Origin: Thermotoga sp.
Lineage (GTDB): Bacteria > Thermotogota > Thermotogae > Mesoaciditogales > Mesoaciditogaceae
NCBI GenBank assembly: GCA_020722015.1
Contig: DYLQ01000019.1
Span: 1-34,176, forward strand
Length of the DNA stretch: 34,176 bases
Direction of reading: 5' to 3'
Made by a program: the position numbers and the translations under genes. Of this stretch, positions 17,578 to 24,482 are shown piece by piece (the first letter of the stretch is position 1; each line of letters opens with the position of its first letter). The notes beneath the pieces were generated by a model, which saw nothing but the letters and a program-made list of their open reading frames with translations, ran no database searches and was not told where the DNA came from.

Positions 17578-18590
17578 AAAATGTCATTCTATTGTTATCT
17601 GTAATTTCGATGATCTTCGGTATCATCATTTCTTCTGCTTTGCTTTATCCATTCTTTGAAATGGGATTTAGCACCATAGCCAACGAATATCCAAATTCTA
17701 AGGTTTACATGCTCTCTTTGATAATTGGAAATTCTGGAATTTCTACCATAGAGATAGTTGGTATGGATCTTACCACAAAAAATCTCATAATAGTTAATGT
17801 TCCAAATGATCTGACGTTCCATGGACAAACCATCTCCAAAATTTATCAAGAGTTTGGAATAAAAAGAATGGAAGAAGCGATCGAAAAAGAAAGTGGATTG
17901 AAGCTCACAGATTACATGATATCGACAAAGAGTGCCCTTGAAAATTACGAAAGCGGTTTAAATTACAACACCATAGGTGATCTTTTCAACAATCTTGAGA
18001 AGAATTCTAAATTAGAAGATCCTATTTCTATCTTTCATGCCTTTAAAAGTTTTTCGAGTAATTTCGTAAGCACGATAACGTTGACAAAATTCATAAGGCT
18101 CTTGAGATTTATTGAGACAAAGCCGGTTATTTCAAGTATATCTTATCCTTCAATTTACATCAACGGTTCGATCGTCACAGACGAAGGAGAATTGAAAAAT
18201 TTTGCGATGGAAATGGAAAATTGTGCACCGTTCCACAATCCATTTTCTATAAAACCTGTGATCATAAATTGTACAAATGAAAATCCAACCGCTTTTTATC
18301 AGAACAACTGGAGTAAATGGTCCCAAAATGGCTATAACTTCGATTTAATACCCGAAATATGCGGCAATTTTTCCGGAGAAAATGTGGTGCTTTCCCTTTC
18401 AGATGCAACATGGAAGACGATTGCACTTAAGTCCGCTTTATTGAAGATATACCCTAAATTGAATTTTAAGTTCTTAACTGAAAATGATCCGAATTTTTTG
18501 AAAATGTATTATTCAATAAGCAATTGGGCTGCTTCTGAGAGGTATTACACGCTTGGCAATTACGATTTCGTGATCTTACTTGGTTCTTGA
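17574..18590 (+). CDS. Diverged LCP (LytR-CpsA-Psr) protein with LytR_C-like end
   Basis: A 338-aa protein anchored by an N-terminal membrane helix (VILLLSVISMIFGIIISSALLY). Residues about 65-110 follow the LCP pattern: 'TKNLIIVNVPNDLTF' and 'ISKIYQEFGIKRMEEAIEKESGLKLTDYMI' in two blocks. Residues about 265-338 resemble a LytR_C domain (VVLSLSDATWKTIALKSAL ... YDFVILLG). LCP enzymes attach glycopolymers to the cell wall through a pocket that uses conserved arginines. Here the usual S/I-P-R-D is VPND, so a key Arg is missing and the protein may be inactive or altered. The TTG start overlaps the yqeK stop by 4 nt. The LCP assignment rests on pattern and on position after yqeK. Confidence 0.65.
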   Translation: MKNVILLLSVISMIFGIIISSALLYPFFEMGFSTIANEYPNSKVYMLSLIIGNSGISTIEIVGMDLTTKNLIIVNVPNDLTFHGQTISKIYQEFGIKRMEEAIEKESGLKLTDYMISTKSALENYESGLNYNTIGDLFNNLEKNSKLEDPISIFHAFKSFSSNFVSTITLTKFIRLLRFIETKPVISSISYPSIYINGSIVTDEGELKNFAMEMENCAPFHNPFSIKPVIINCTNENPTAFYQNNWSKWSQNGYNFDLIPEICGNFSGENVVLSLSDATWKTIALKSALLKIYPKLNFKFLTENDPNFLKMYYSISNWAASERYYTLGNYDFVILLGS

Positions 18591-18642
18591 AGCACGATTG
18601 AATCCAGCTTTTCATCCGTGTTGCCTCAAAAATTAAGCCTTC

Positions 18643-18672
18643 TTGCTTTTTGAGATTTGAATTTTGTATAAT
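18643..18672 (+). promoter_or_regulatory. Putative promoter ahead of the methyltransferase leader
   Basis: TTGCTT (18643-18648), an 18-nt spacer and a perfect TATAAT (18667-18672) lie in the gap after the LCP gene. Transcription would begin near 18679 and meet a terminator hairpin about 40 nt later. No other good promoter is seen ahead of the methyltransferase; a TATAAT at 18841 lacks a -35. Confidence 0.5.
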
Positions 18673-18718
18673 TGATTATGAAGGTAATTCATACGTTGCA
18701 CTATTTCGAAAAGGTCCA

Positions 18719-18753
18719 GGGCTTCGTGTTCAGTGCGAAGCTCTGCTTTTTTT
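18719..18753 (+). terminator. Rho-independent terminator or attenuator in the methyltransferase leader
   Basis: GGGCTTCG (18719-18726) pairs with CGAAGCTC (18736-18743), one G-U pair, with a 9-nt loop, followed by TGC and a T7 run. It may simply end the LCP transcript. Because a promoter-like sequence lies just upstream, it may also act as an attenuator: TTGCACT (18696-18702) can pair with AGTGCGA (18732-18738), which would break the terminator stem. Confidence 0.75.
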
Positions 18754-18885
18754 CGAAATCATACTTCTTTTTTCTCACCTTTAAACCCTCTTTTGGCAAT
18801 ACTTTGCAAAGCAAAGTGGGGATACAGAAAGGTTATGCGGTATAATTTAGGCGATGAAAAATATTCGAATCTCTTGGGGGACTAT

Positions 18886-20118
18886 ATGATTTTATCGAAG
18901 ATAATCATCGGCGACAGCAGAAAAATGGAGGAATTGAATGATTCAACCATTGACTTGGTGGTGACATCACCTCCATATTGGCACATCAAAGATTATCATG
19001 TTGAAGGTCAAATAGGATACGGTCAATCTTTACATGATTATCTGCAAAGCCTTTATCTTGTTTGGCTTGAGTGCTTTAGAGTGCTTAAACCAGGTTCGAG
19101 ATTATGTATAAACATAGGAGATCAATTTTTAAGAAGCATAGTTTATGGTAGGTATAAAATATCCCCACTGCATTCTGAAATAATATCGCAGTGTGAAAAA
19201 ATAGGTTTTGATTACATGGGATCTGTGATATGGCAAAAGAAAACCACGATGAACACTACGGGTGGTTCTAATGTCATGGGATCATATCCTTATCCTCCAA
19301 ATGGTTTAATAGAAATCGACTATGAATTTATTTTGATATTCAAAAAGCCAGGCGTTAGCCGTTACGTTTCAAAAGAGATCAAAGAAAGATCTAAACTTAC
19401 AAAAGAAGAATGGAAAGAGTACTTCTCCGGCCACTGGTATTTTAACGGAGCAAAGCAAAGCGAACATGAAGCAATGTTTCCTGAAGAACTCCCAAAACGG
19501 TTGATTAAAATGTTCAGTTTTGTTGAAGATACGGTTTTAGATCCGTTCATTGGCAGTGGAACCACAGCGAAAGTCGCGAACGAACTTGAAAGAAATTCCA
19601 TAGGATACGAAATAAATCCTGACTTTATACCCTTAATAAAGGGAAAATTGTTAAGAAATGAGAATCTATTCTCTCCTAAAATGAATTTAGAGATAATAAA
19701 AAGAATTGATTCGGTTGAGATCAAAAAATCTATTAATTATGAACCAAGCATAAAAGATGCAAAACCTATTATTTCTCCAGAAAAGTTCAAATTTGGAAAG
19801 GAGAAATTATATAAAGTTACAAGAATCGTCGATGAGTGTACCTTAGAGCTCGATACAGGACTTAAAGTAAAGTTGTTTGGAATCATTCCAAGATCTGAAA
19901 AATCAAAAGAGATAATGTCTTATTTGAATAACTACGTGAACGGGAAATTAATTTATCTGGAATTTGAAGCTAATTCTTCGGAGTCTGAAATTGTTCCAGC
20001 GTATGTTTTTCTGAAAAATAAAATATTTGTGAATAAAGAGCTTGTACGATCAGGAATGGCAATGATATCAAATGAAAATTTCAGATACAAAAAAATACTC
20101 GAGAAAGTCAAAAATTAA
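18886..20118 (+). CDS. Beta-class DNA methyltransferase (SPPYW type) with SNase-like C-terminal domain
   Basis: A 410-aa SAM-dependent DNA methyltransferase. Catalytic motif IV 'VVTSPPYWHIKDYH' (about residues 25-38) precedes the SAM motif I 'VLDPFIGSGTTAKVA' (about 215-230), the beta-class order. SPPYW favours N4-cytosine methylation. Residues about 305-405 ('YKVTRIVDECTLELDTGLKVKLFGI' in two blocks, 'VYFLKNKIFVNKELVRSGMA'-like) follow the thermonuclease/SNase fold. The SNase catalytic residues are changed (DGDT to DECT; the following Arg to Lys), so it probably binds nucleic acid or is structural. The start ATG 18886 follows GGGGGA and begins directly at the fold; in-frame codons upstream read as leader. 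The next gene is a broken MjaI-like endonuclease, so CTAG is the likely target. Confidence 0.85.
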   Translation: MILSKIIIGDSRKMEELNDSTIDLVVTSPPYWHIKDYHVEGQIGYGQSLHDYLQSLYLVWLECFRVLKPGSRLCINIGDQFLRSIVYGRYKISPLHSEIISQCEKIGFDYMGSVIWQKKTTMNTTGGSNVMGSYPYPPNGLIEIDYEFILIFKKPGVSRYVSKEIKERSKLTKEEWKEYFSGHWYFNGAKQSEHEAMFPEELPKRLIKMFSFVEDTVLDPFIGSGTTAKVANELERNSIGYEINPDFIPLIKGKLLRNENLFSPKMNLEIIKRIDSVEIKKSINYEPSIKDAKPIISPEKFKFGKEKLYKVTRIVDECTLELDTGLKVKLFGIIPRSEKSKEIMSYLNNYVNGKLIYLEFEANSSESEIVPAYVFLKNKIFVNKELVRSGMAMISNENFRYKKILEKVKN

Positions 20119-20137
20119 GGAAGGATAGGTTAAATAG

Positions 20138-20576
20138 ATGCCGAAAGAATGGATATTAAATAGTGCCACCAATAGATTCCAATTGAATTTTTCTAGAAAT
20201 GTCGGAAAAGTTGCTGAAGAAATAAGAAAATGTTCTCCACGAACAATTACAAGATGCTATTGGCGCTAAAATAGAAGTCGCCCCAGATGAGTGGGATAGA
20301 CTCTATAATGTTGATTTTTACATAAAAATAGAAGACAAATATATAGGAATCCAAATCAAGCCACTTTCTAAAGTTCAACTTCCTGAAATTTTTAAAGAGC
20401 AAAATTTACAAATGAAGACACACAAAAAGTTTAAAAACAAATATGGCGGAAGTGTTTTTTATGTTTTTTCAATAAAAATCGATAATAATAAAAGACAAAT
20501 ATATAATTTAGAAGTAATCGATGAAATAAAAAAAGAAATCAAAAGACTTCAAGATTATAAAGATGATGATTCTTAA
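20138..20576 (+). pseudogene. Broken MjaI-family (CTAG) type II restriction endonuclease
   Basis: The first frame (20138-20269) reads MPKEWILNSATNR ... VGKVAEEIRKCSP, the start of MjaI-type endonucleases, then stops. The rest continues in another frame to 20576: 'HEQLQDAIGAKIEVAPDEWDRLYNVDF', given here in pieces, then 'IGIQIKPLSKV' and 'GGSVFYVFSIK', the family's PD-(D/E)XK-like core. From memory of the family, a segment of several tens of residues is missing at the junction near 20238. Together with the frameshift this should abolish activity. The fragment is AT-richer than the neighbouring genes and follows the methyltransferase by 19 nt, so the pair was a type II restriction-modification system. 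Confidence 0.8.
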
Positions 20577-20708
20577 GCTTAATTTTACACATGCATACCA
20601 AACCCAAGGGAATCAATCACCCATCTCTAAACTTTTTTATCTTCAGACTTCCTCTTAATCTGAGAAGATTTTATTTCGTGTACTTTTATTTTGATTCAAT
20701 TCGTGATA

Positions 20709-20737
20709 TTGACGTACTTGTAATTTTGTGTTAGAAT
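20709..20737 (+). promoter_or_regulatory. Promoter of the cobalamin-controlled btu operon
   Basis: TTGACG (20709-20714), a 17-nt spacer and TAGAAT (20732-20737) stand directly before the riboswitch, so transcription would begin about where the P1 helix begins. Confidence 0.75.
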
Positions 20738-20744
20738 TTTCTTG

Positions 20745-20974
20745 AAACAGGTTTTAATAGGGAAGTTCGGTGAAAATCCGACACGGTCCCGCCACTGTAA
20801 CCGGAAACAAAGTCTGCATGATGCCACTGGGAAACTGGGAAGGCGCGGATGGAGGATAAATCCGGAAGTCAGGAGACCTGCCTGTTTTGAAGCAATTCTG
20901 ATGAACACTCGGAAGAAGTGTTTGGTATGGTAAAGATGGGAACCAGCCGACTTTTTGTCGGCTTTAATTTTTTT
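20745..20974 (+). ncRNA. Cobalamin (B12) riboswitch with terminator platform
   Basis: The aptamer spans about 20745-20887. P1 forms between AAACAGG (20745-20751) and CCTGTTT (20881-20887). Conserved GCCACTG occurs at 20791-20797 and again at 20823-20829. The B12 box AAGTCAGGAGACCTGCC lies at 20866-20882. A following stem AACACT/AGTGTT (20904-20922, loop CGGAAGA) fits the kissing-loop hairpin. The expression platform ends in an intrinsic terminator, so adenosylcobalamin or a relative should stop transcription of the transport genes when abundant. The rest of the gap between the endonuclease remnant and btuF (20577-20744) holds only the promoter and an imperfect weak hairpin. Confidence 0.95.
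20945..20974 (+). terminator. Riboswitch terminator
   Basis: AGCCGAC (20945-20951), loop TTTTT, GTCGGCT (20957-20963), then TTAATTTTTTT. It is the regulated terminator of the cobalamin riboswitch and lies 20 nt before the btuF start codon. Confidence 0.9.
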
Positions 20975-20993
20975 AATTTAAGGAGGGATTTTT

Positions 20994-21881
20994 GTGAGGA
21001 AATTTGTAGTTTTGGCGTTTTTAACGGTATTTTTAATCTTTTCGGTTTTTGCGTCTTATTATCCGGTAACACTCGTCGATGATGCAGGCAATGTAGTAAC
21101 GATCCAAAGTACACCGATGAGAGTTATCGATGCTGCTCCATCTGTGACGGATTTTCTCTTGAAATTGGGTTATGGAGATAGAATAGTAGGTGTTACCCAA
21201 TATGACTCTTACACTAAGGCACAAAACATAGGTCTTATGTATCCGCTTGATCTCGAAAAGATACTTTCTTTAAAGCCAGATATGGTATTTCTGTTTGGTG
21301 GATTTCAACTTCCTCAGTACGCAATGCTTAAAAAATTAGGAATAACGTCTTTTGTTCTGAATGCAAATAGCCTTAACGGTGTTTATCGTGATGTTATGGA
21401 TATCGCCACTATCATGGGAGATCCCCAAAAAGGCGTAACTCTTGTTGATAAATTAAAAGCTATAGAATCAAAAATTGAAAATGCCGCGTACACAATACCA
21501 ATTGATAATAGACCGACTGTTTTCTATGGAGAACCAGGAAAAGAAATATGGACAGCTGGAATGGGTTCCTTTTTAAACGAGTTGATATCTTTAGCAGGCG
21601 GTGTGAATATAACCGGGAATTATGCCGGCCCGAATGGATGGTTGCCAGTTAGCCCAGAGTTTGTCGTTGCTCAAAATCCTGACATAATTTTGGTTCCTTA
21701 CTACACGTCTGGTGGAGAAAGCGCTGCGATAAAGCAATTTGATACGTATCCTCCATTTGCAAATCTCAAAGCCGTCAAAGAAGGGCATGTTTACGCGATA
21801 AATGGAAATATCGCGTCTCAACCTAACACTCAACTTCTGGATTTACTTCAGCAAATTTACAACATTTTCCAGAAATGGTGA
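20994..21881 (+). CDS. btuF: Periplasmic cobalamin-binding protein (BtuF-like)
   Basis: A 295-aa class III substrate-binding protein. The signal peptide is MRKFVVLAFLTVFLIFSVFA; no lipobox cysteine follows, so it is probably soluble in the periplasm instead of a lipoprotein. The Peripl_BP_2 domain begins 'YPVTLVDDAGNVVTIQSTPMRVID' (shown in part) and includes 'LSLKPDMVFLFG' and 'VVAQNPDIILVPYY'. It should deliver cobalamin or a precursor to the BtuCD transporter. Substrate assignment rests on the B12 riboswitch directly upstream, because sequence alone would also allow haem or siderophore. GTG 20994 follows AAGGAGGGA. It overlaps btuC by 7 nt. Confidence 0.9.
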   Translation: MRKFVVLAFLTVFLIFSVFASYYPVTLVDDAGNVVTIQSTPMRVIDAAPSVTDFLLKLGYGDRIVGVTQYDSYTKAQNIGLMYPLDLEKILSLKPDMVFLFGGFQLPQYAMLKKLGITSFVLNANSLNGVYRDVMDIATIMGDPQKGVTLVDKLKAIESKIENAAYTIPIDNRPTVFYGEPGKEIWTAGMGSFLNELISLAGGVNITGNYAGPNGWLPVSPEFVVAQNPDIILVPYYTSGGESAAIKQFDTYPPFANLKAVKEGHVYAINGNIASQPNTQLLDLLQQIYNIFQKW

Positions 21882-22879
21882 AAAATTCAAGGGGAAGGAG
21901 TTTTTGGATAATCCTTCCCTTCATTTTGATATTCATCATCGCAAATATAGCATTCGGGCCGGTTTACATACCTTTAATTGAGGTGTTTAAGTCTTTGATC
22001 GGAATGAAAGTGCCATCAACCGATAAAACAATAATACTTCAATTAAGACTTCCAAGAATTTTACTTGGACTTGGAGTCGGCTCGTCTCTTTCCGTAACAG
22101 GTAACGCTTTTCAGGCCATGCTGAAAAATCCTCTGGCCGATCCGTACATATTGGGTGTTTCCTCGGGAGCTGCCTTTGGAGCAATTTTAGCCAATGTATT
22201 AGCGCAACTTTATTATCCCGATCTTGTCTTTTACATGTGGATCTTCGCCTTCGTCTTTGGACTTATGGCAACGGCTATAACATATTTCGTATCAAGAAGG
22301 GGAGGAAAATTACCGACGACAGAATTGATCTTAAGTGGCGTTATAGTCAATCTCATGTTCGGAGCAGGCGTTACATTTTTGATAGTTTATGGATGGAGAG
22401 ATGTTCAGATAACATCTTTCTGGCTACTTGGAAGCCTTTCCGGAGCAGGTTGGCATGATGTGATTCTTGTAGGAATTTCTTCGATCGCATCCGTTGTATT
22501 TTTCATGTCCATAAGCAAATATTTGAATGCCATGGTTGCCGGTGAAGAAGAAGCCGCATACCTTGGAGTTAACGTTGAAATGATGAAGTTGATGATATTT
22601 GTGATAGGTACGCTCGTAACGGCTATTGCCGTTTCAACATCAGGTATAATAGGGTTTGTTGGACTTATAATGCCTCACATGTCAAGAAGAATTTTTGGAT
22701 CAGATCATAAAATTTCAATGCCTGCCTCTGCCATTTTGGGAGGGGCTTTTATCGTTGCCTGTGATACAATCGCAAGAACCGCTTTTACTCCATCTGAAAT
22801 GCCCATAGGAACTATAACGGCATTAATTGGGGCGCCTATTTTCATATACATCTTAAGGAGGCGAGTCCAGAATGTCTGA
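21875..22879 (+). CDS. btuC: Cobalamin ABC transporter permease (BtuC/FecCD family)
   Basis: A 334-aa FecCD-type permease with about nine to ten membrane helices. Family motifs include 'LRLPRILLGLGVGSSLSVTGNAFQAMLKNPLADPYILG' in parts, the cytoplasmic coupling region, and 'GIIGFVGLIMPHMSRRIFGSDH' before the last helices. It forms the transmembrane channel with the BtuD ATPase. ATG 21875 or GTG 21878 both overlap the end of btuF, which indicates translational coupling. The 3' end overlaps btuD by 8 nt. Expression should be B12-repressed through the upstream riboswitch. Confidence 0.92.
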   Translation: MVKNSRGRSFWIILPFILIFIIANIAFGPVYIPLIEVFKSLIGMKVPSTDKTIILQLRLPRILLGLGVGSSLSVTGNAFQAMLKNPLADPYILGVSSGAAFGAILANVLAQLYYPDLVFYMWIFAFVFGLMATAITYFVSRRGGKLPTTELILSGVIVNLMFGAGVTFLIVYGWRDVQITSFWLLGSLSGAGWHDVILVGISSIASVVFFMSISKYLNAMVAGEEEAAYLGVNVEMMKLMIFVIGTLVTAIAVSTSGIIGFVGLIMPHMSRRIFGSDHKISMPASAILGGAFIVACDTIARTAFTPSEMPIGTITALIGAPIFIYILRRRVQNV

Positions 22880-23702
22880 GATTTTGAGAATTGAAAACAT
22901 ATCATATGCTTACCCCAAGTCATTGAGAAATGCAATCGACAAAGTCAATTTTACCGTTAGAAAAGGAGAAATCATCGGTGTAATAGGGCCAAACGGATCT
23001 GGAAAAACAACGCTGATGAAGTCTATTCTCAATATGGTTGATTATCAAGGAAATATAAAATTCTACGGTGAGGAGATAAAGAAAATTCCCAGAAAAGAGC
23101 TTTCAAAAAAGCTTGGAGTTGTTGCTCAGGAATTTACGCCGATTTACGATATGAAAGTTTCTGAAATCGTCGAAATGGGAAGAACACCTTACACGAATCT
23201 TTTTGGAGATCTTTCAAAAGAAGATAAAAAGTACGTTGAGATTGCTTTTGGAGATCTGAACATCTACCATCTAAAAGACAGGATGTTTTACTCTTTAAGC
23301 GGAGGGGAACGTCAAATAGTTTACGTTGCGAAAGTGTTTGCTCAGAATCCAGATCTTTTCCTCCTTGATGAGGCCACCGATCATCTTGATGTAGGTAATG
23401 CTCAACATTTACTTCTAAAGATGAAGGAAAGAGTCAAAAAGTTTGGTTCGACCGTTATAGCCACATTTCATGACATAAATCAGGCTTCTGCTTTTTCAAA
23501 CAGGATAATAGTTATGAAATCAGGCAAAGTATATGCAACAGGCATTCCGGAAATTATCTTGACAAAGGAAATGATAAAAGAAGTCTACAATGCAAACTGT
23601 GAAATCATCAAAGATCCAAGAAATGGTACGGTTAACGTTTTCATGGATCTTGAGGATAGTTCAGATTCTCTCTTTTGCGACGTACTTAAGAAATATTCGT
23701 GA
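22872..23702 (+). CDS. btuD: Cobalamin ABC transporter ATPase (BtuD-like)
   Basis: A 276-aa ABC ATPase of the FepC/BtuD type. Walker A is 'GPNGSGKTTLM', the Q-loop is in 'LGVVAQEF', the signature is 'LSGGERQIV', Walker B with D-loop is 'LFLLDEATDHLDVG', and the H-loop is 'ATFHDIN'. All catalytic elements are intact. It powers the BtuFC system, which is under the same riboswitch. AAGGAGG lies upstream, inside btuC. The last 42 nt overlap the convergent PAP2 gene on the other strand, and no terminator hairpin separates the two. Confidence 0.93.
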   Translation: MSEILRIENISYAYPKSLRNAIDKVNFTVRKGEIIGVIGPNGSGKTTLMKSILNMVDYQGNIKFYGEEIKKIPRKELSKKLGVVAQEFTPIYDMKVSEIVEMGRTPYTNLFGDLSKEDKKYVEIAFGDLNIYHLKDRMFYSLSGGERQIVYVAKVFAQNPDLFLLDEATDHLDVGNAQHLLLKMKERVKKFGSTVIATFHDINQASAFSNRIIVMKSGKVYATGIPEIILTKEMIKEVYNANCEIIKDPRNGTVNVFMDLEDSSDSLFCDVLKKYS

Positions 23703-24302
23703 TACTGCGAAACTCAACACTATGCCGATGACGACATCTGCTATGTAGTGTTGCTTTACAAAGACCGTTGATGCCACAATCAAACCAGTCCATATAGCCA
23801 CCGGTATCCCGATTCGTTTGTCTATGCGAATCCAGTGAAATGCCATTAAGGTGGAAAGAGAGGTATGAAGACTTGGAAAGTCGTTGTATGGGTGATCATT
23901 TGCGTAAACGGATATGATCATCTTTGTGAAAAAATCATCTCCGGTCAAATTTGGTCTTAAAATGAATGATTGGGCAAAAAAGTAGAAAGCGTAACTCACA
24001 AACCAGACAACGATCATCGAAAATGCCACAGATTTGAACATGCGTATTCTAAAGATAAGGAAAGCCAGCAACGATGCGTAAATGAAATAATTCAGAGATA
24101 CGTATGGGATGATAAACGGTGGGATAACGGGTATGAAGTTGTCAAGATACGATTTCATGAAAATCACATTTGGTCCGTGATTGAGTATATCGTAAAGTTC
24201 ATTTGTGAAATAAAGTGCCACGATAAGTACCGCTGCCAGAACGATGTTTTTCCATCCCGAATAGATCACACCTTGCTTAACCTGACGCACTAACCATTTC
24301 AT
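23661..24302 (-). CDS. PAP2-family membrane phosphatase
   Basis: A 213-aa integral membrane protein with about six hydrophobic segments. The phosphatase motifs are present: 'ILRPNL' (motif 1), 'FPSLHTSLSTLMA' (motif 2 with the PSxH histidine) and 'VKQHYIADVVIGI' (motif 3 with H and D). Family members remove phosphate from lipid phosphates such as phosphatidate or undecaprenyl diphosphate, or transfer phospho-inositol groups; the substrate here is unknown. The start ATG 24302 follows GAGGGG at 8 nt; GTG 24311 sits against that site. It is divergent from lysA and overlaps btuD at its 3' end. Confidence 0.85.
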   Translation of the reverse strand: MKWLVRQVKQGVIYSGWKNIVLAAVLIVALYFTNELYDILNHGPNVIFMKSYLDNFIPVIPPFIIPYVSLNYFIYASLLAFLIFRIRMFKSVAFSMIVVWFVSYAFYFFAQSFILRPNLTGDDFFTKMIISVYANDHPYNDFPSLHTSLSTLMAFHWIRIDKRIGIPVAIWTGLIVASTVFVKQHYIADVVIGIVLSFAVSRIFLKYVAKERI

Positions 24303-24444
24303 GCTACCCACCCCTCTCGCTTATTGAATTGAATTTTTTGATCTTCGTCTCTTTAACATCGATTATACCTTTTTTGTCGTGAAAGATATATGCCGAATCA
24401 CAGAAGCCAAAGTAAAAAATGTTTCTTAAAACGAATTTTTTTTG

Positions 24445-24450
24445 TATAAT
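24445..24450 (+). promoter_or_regulatory. -10 box of the lysA operon promoter
   Basis: A perfect TATAAT, with a weak TTTCTT 17 nt upstream (24422-24427). Transcription would begin near 24457, leaving a leader of about 26 nt before TTG 24483 with AAGGACGG as ribosome site. Confidence 0.65.
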
Positions 24451-24482
24451 TGATTTACATGTTGAAAAAAAGGACGGATATC

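Noticed and set aside
18624-18653. CTCAAAAA...TTTTTGAG inverted repeat as terminator of the LCP operon
   Set aside because: The stem is nearly all A-T with a 14-nt loop and no T-run after it; the hairpin at 18719 is much better.
18841-18846. TATAAT as a methyltransferase promoter
   Set aside because: No acceptable -35 at 16-18 nt; it may be chance in AT-rich DNA.
18678-18853. Short ORF beginning MKVIHTLHYFEKVQG just after the -10 box
   Set aside because: It runs through the terminator and T-run, has no ribosome site and shows no clear family; the slight likeness to a glycosyltransferase N-terminus is too weak.
18733-18885. N-terminal extension of the methyltransferase upstream of ATG 18886
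   Set aside because: It starts inside the terminator hairpin, has no ribosome site and precedes the conserved fold; ATG 18886 has GGGGGA.
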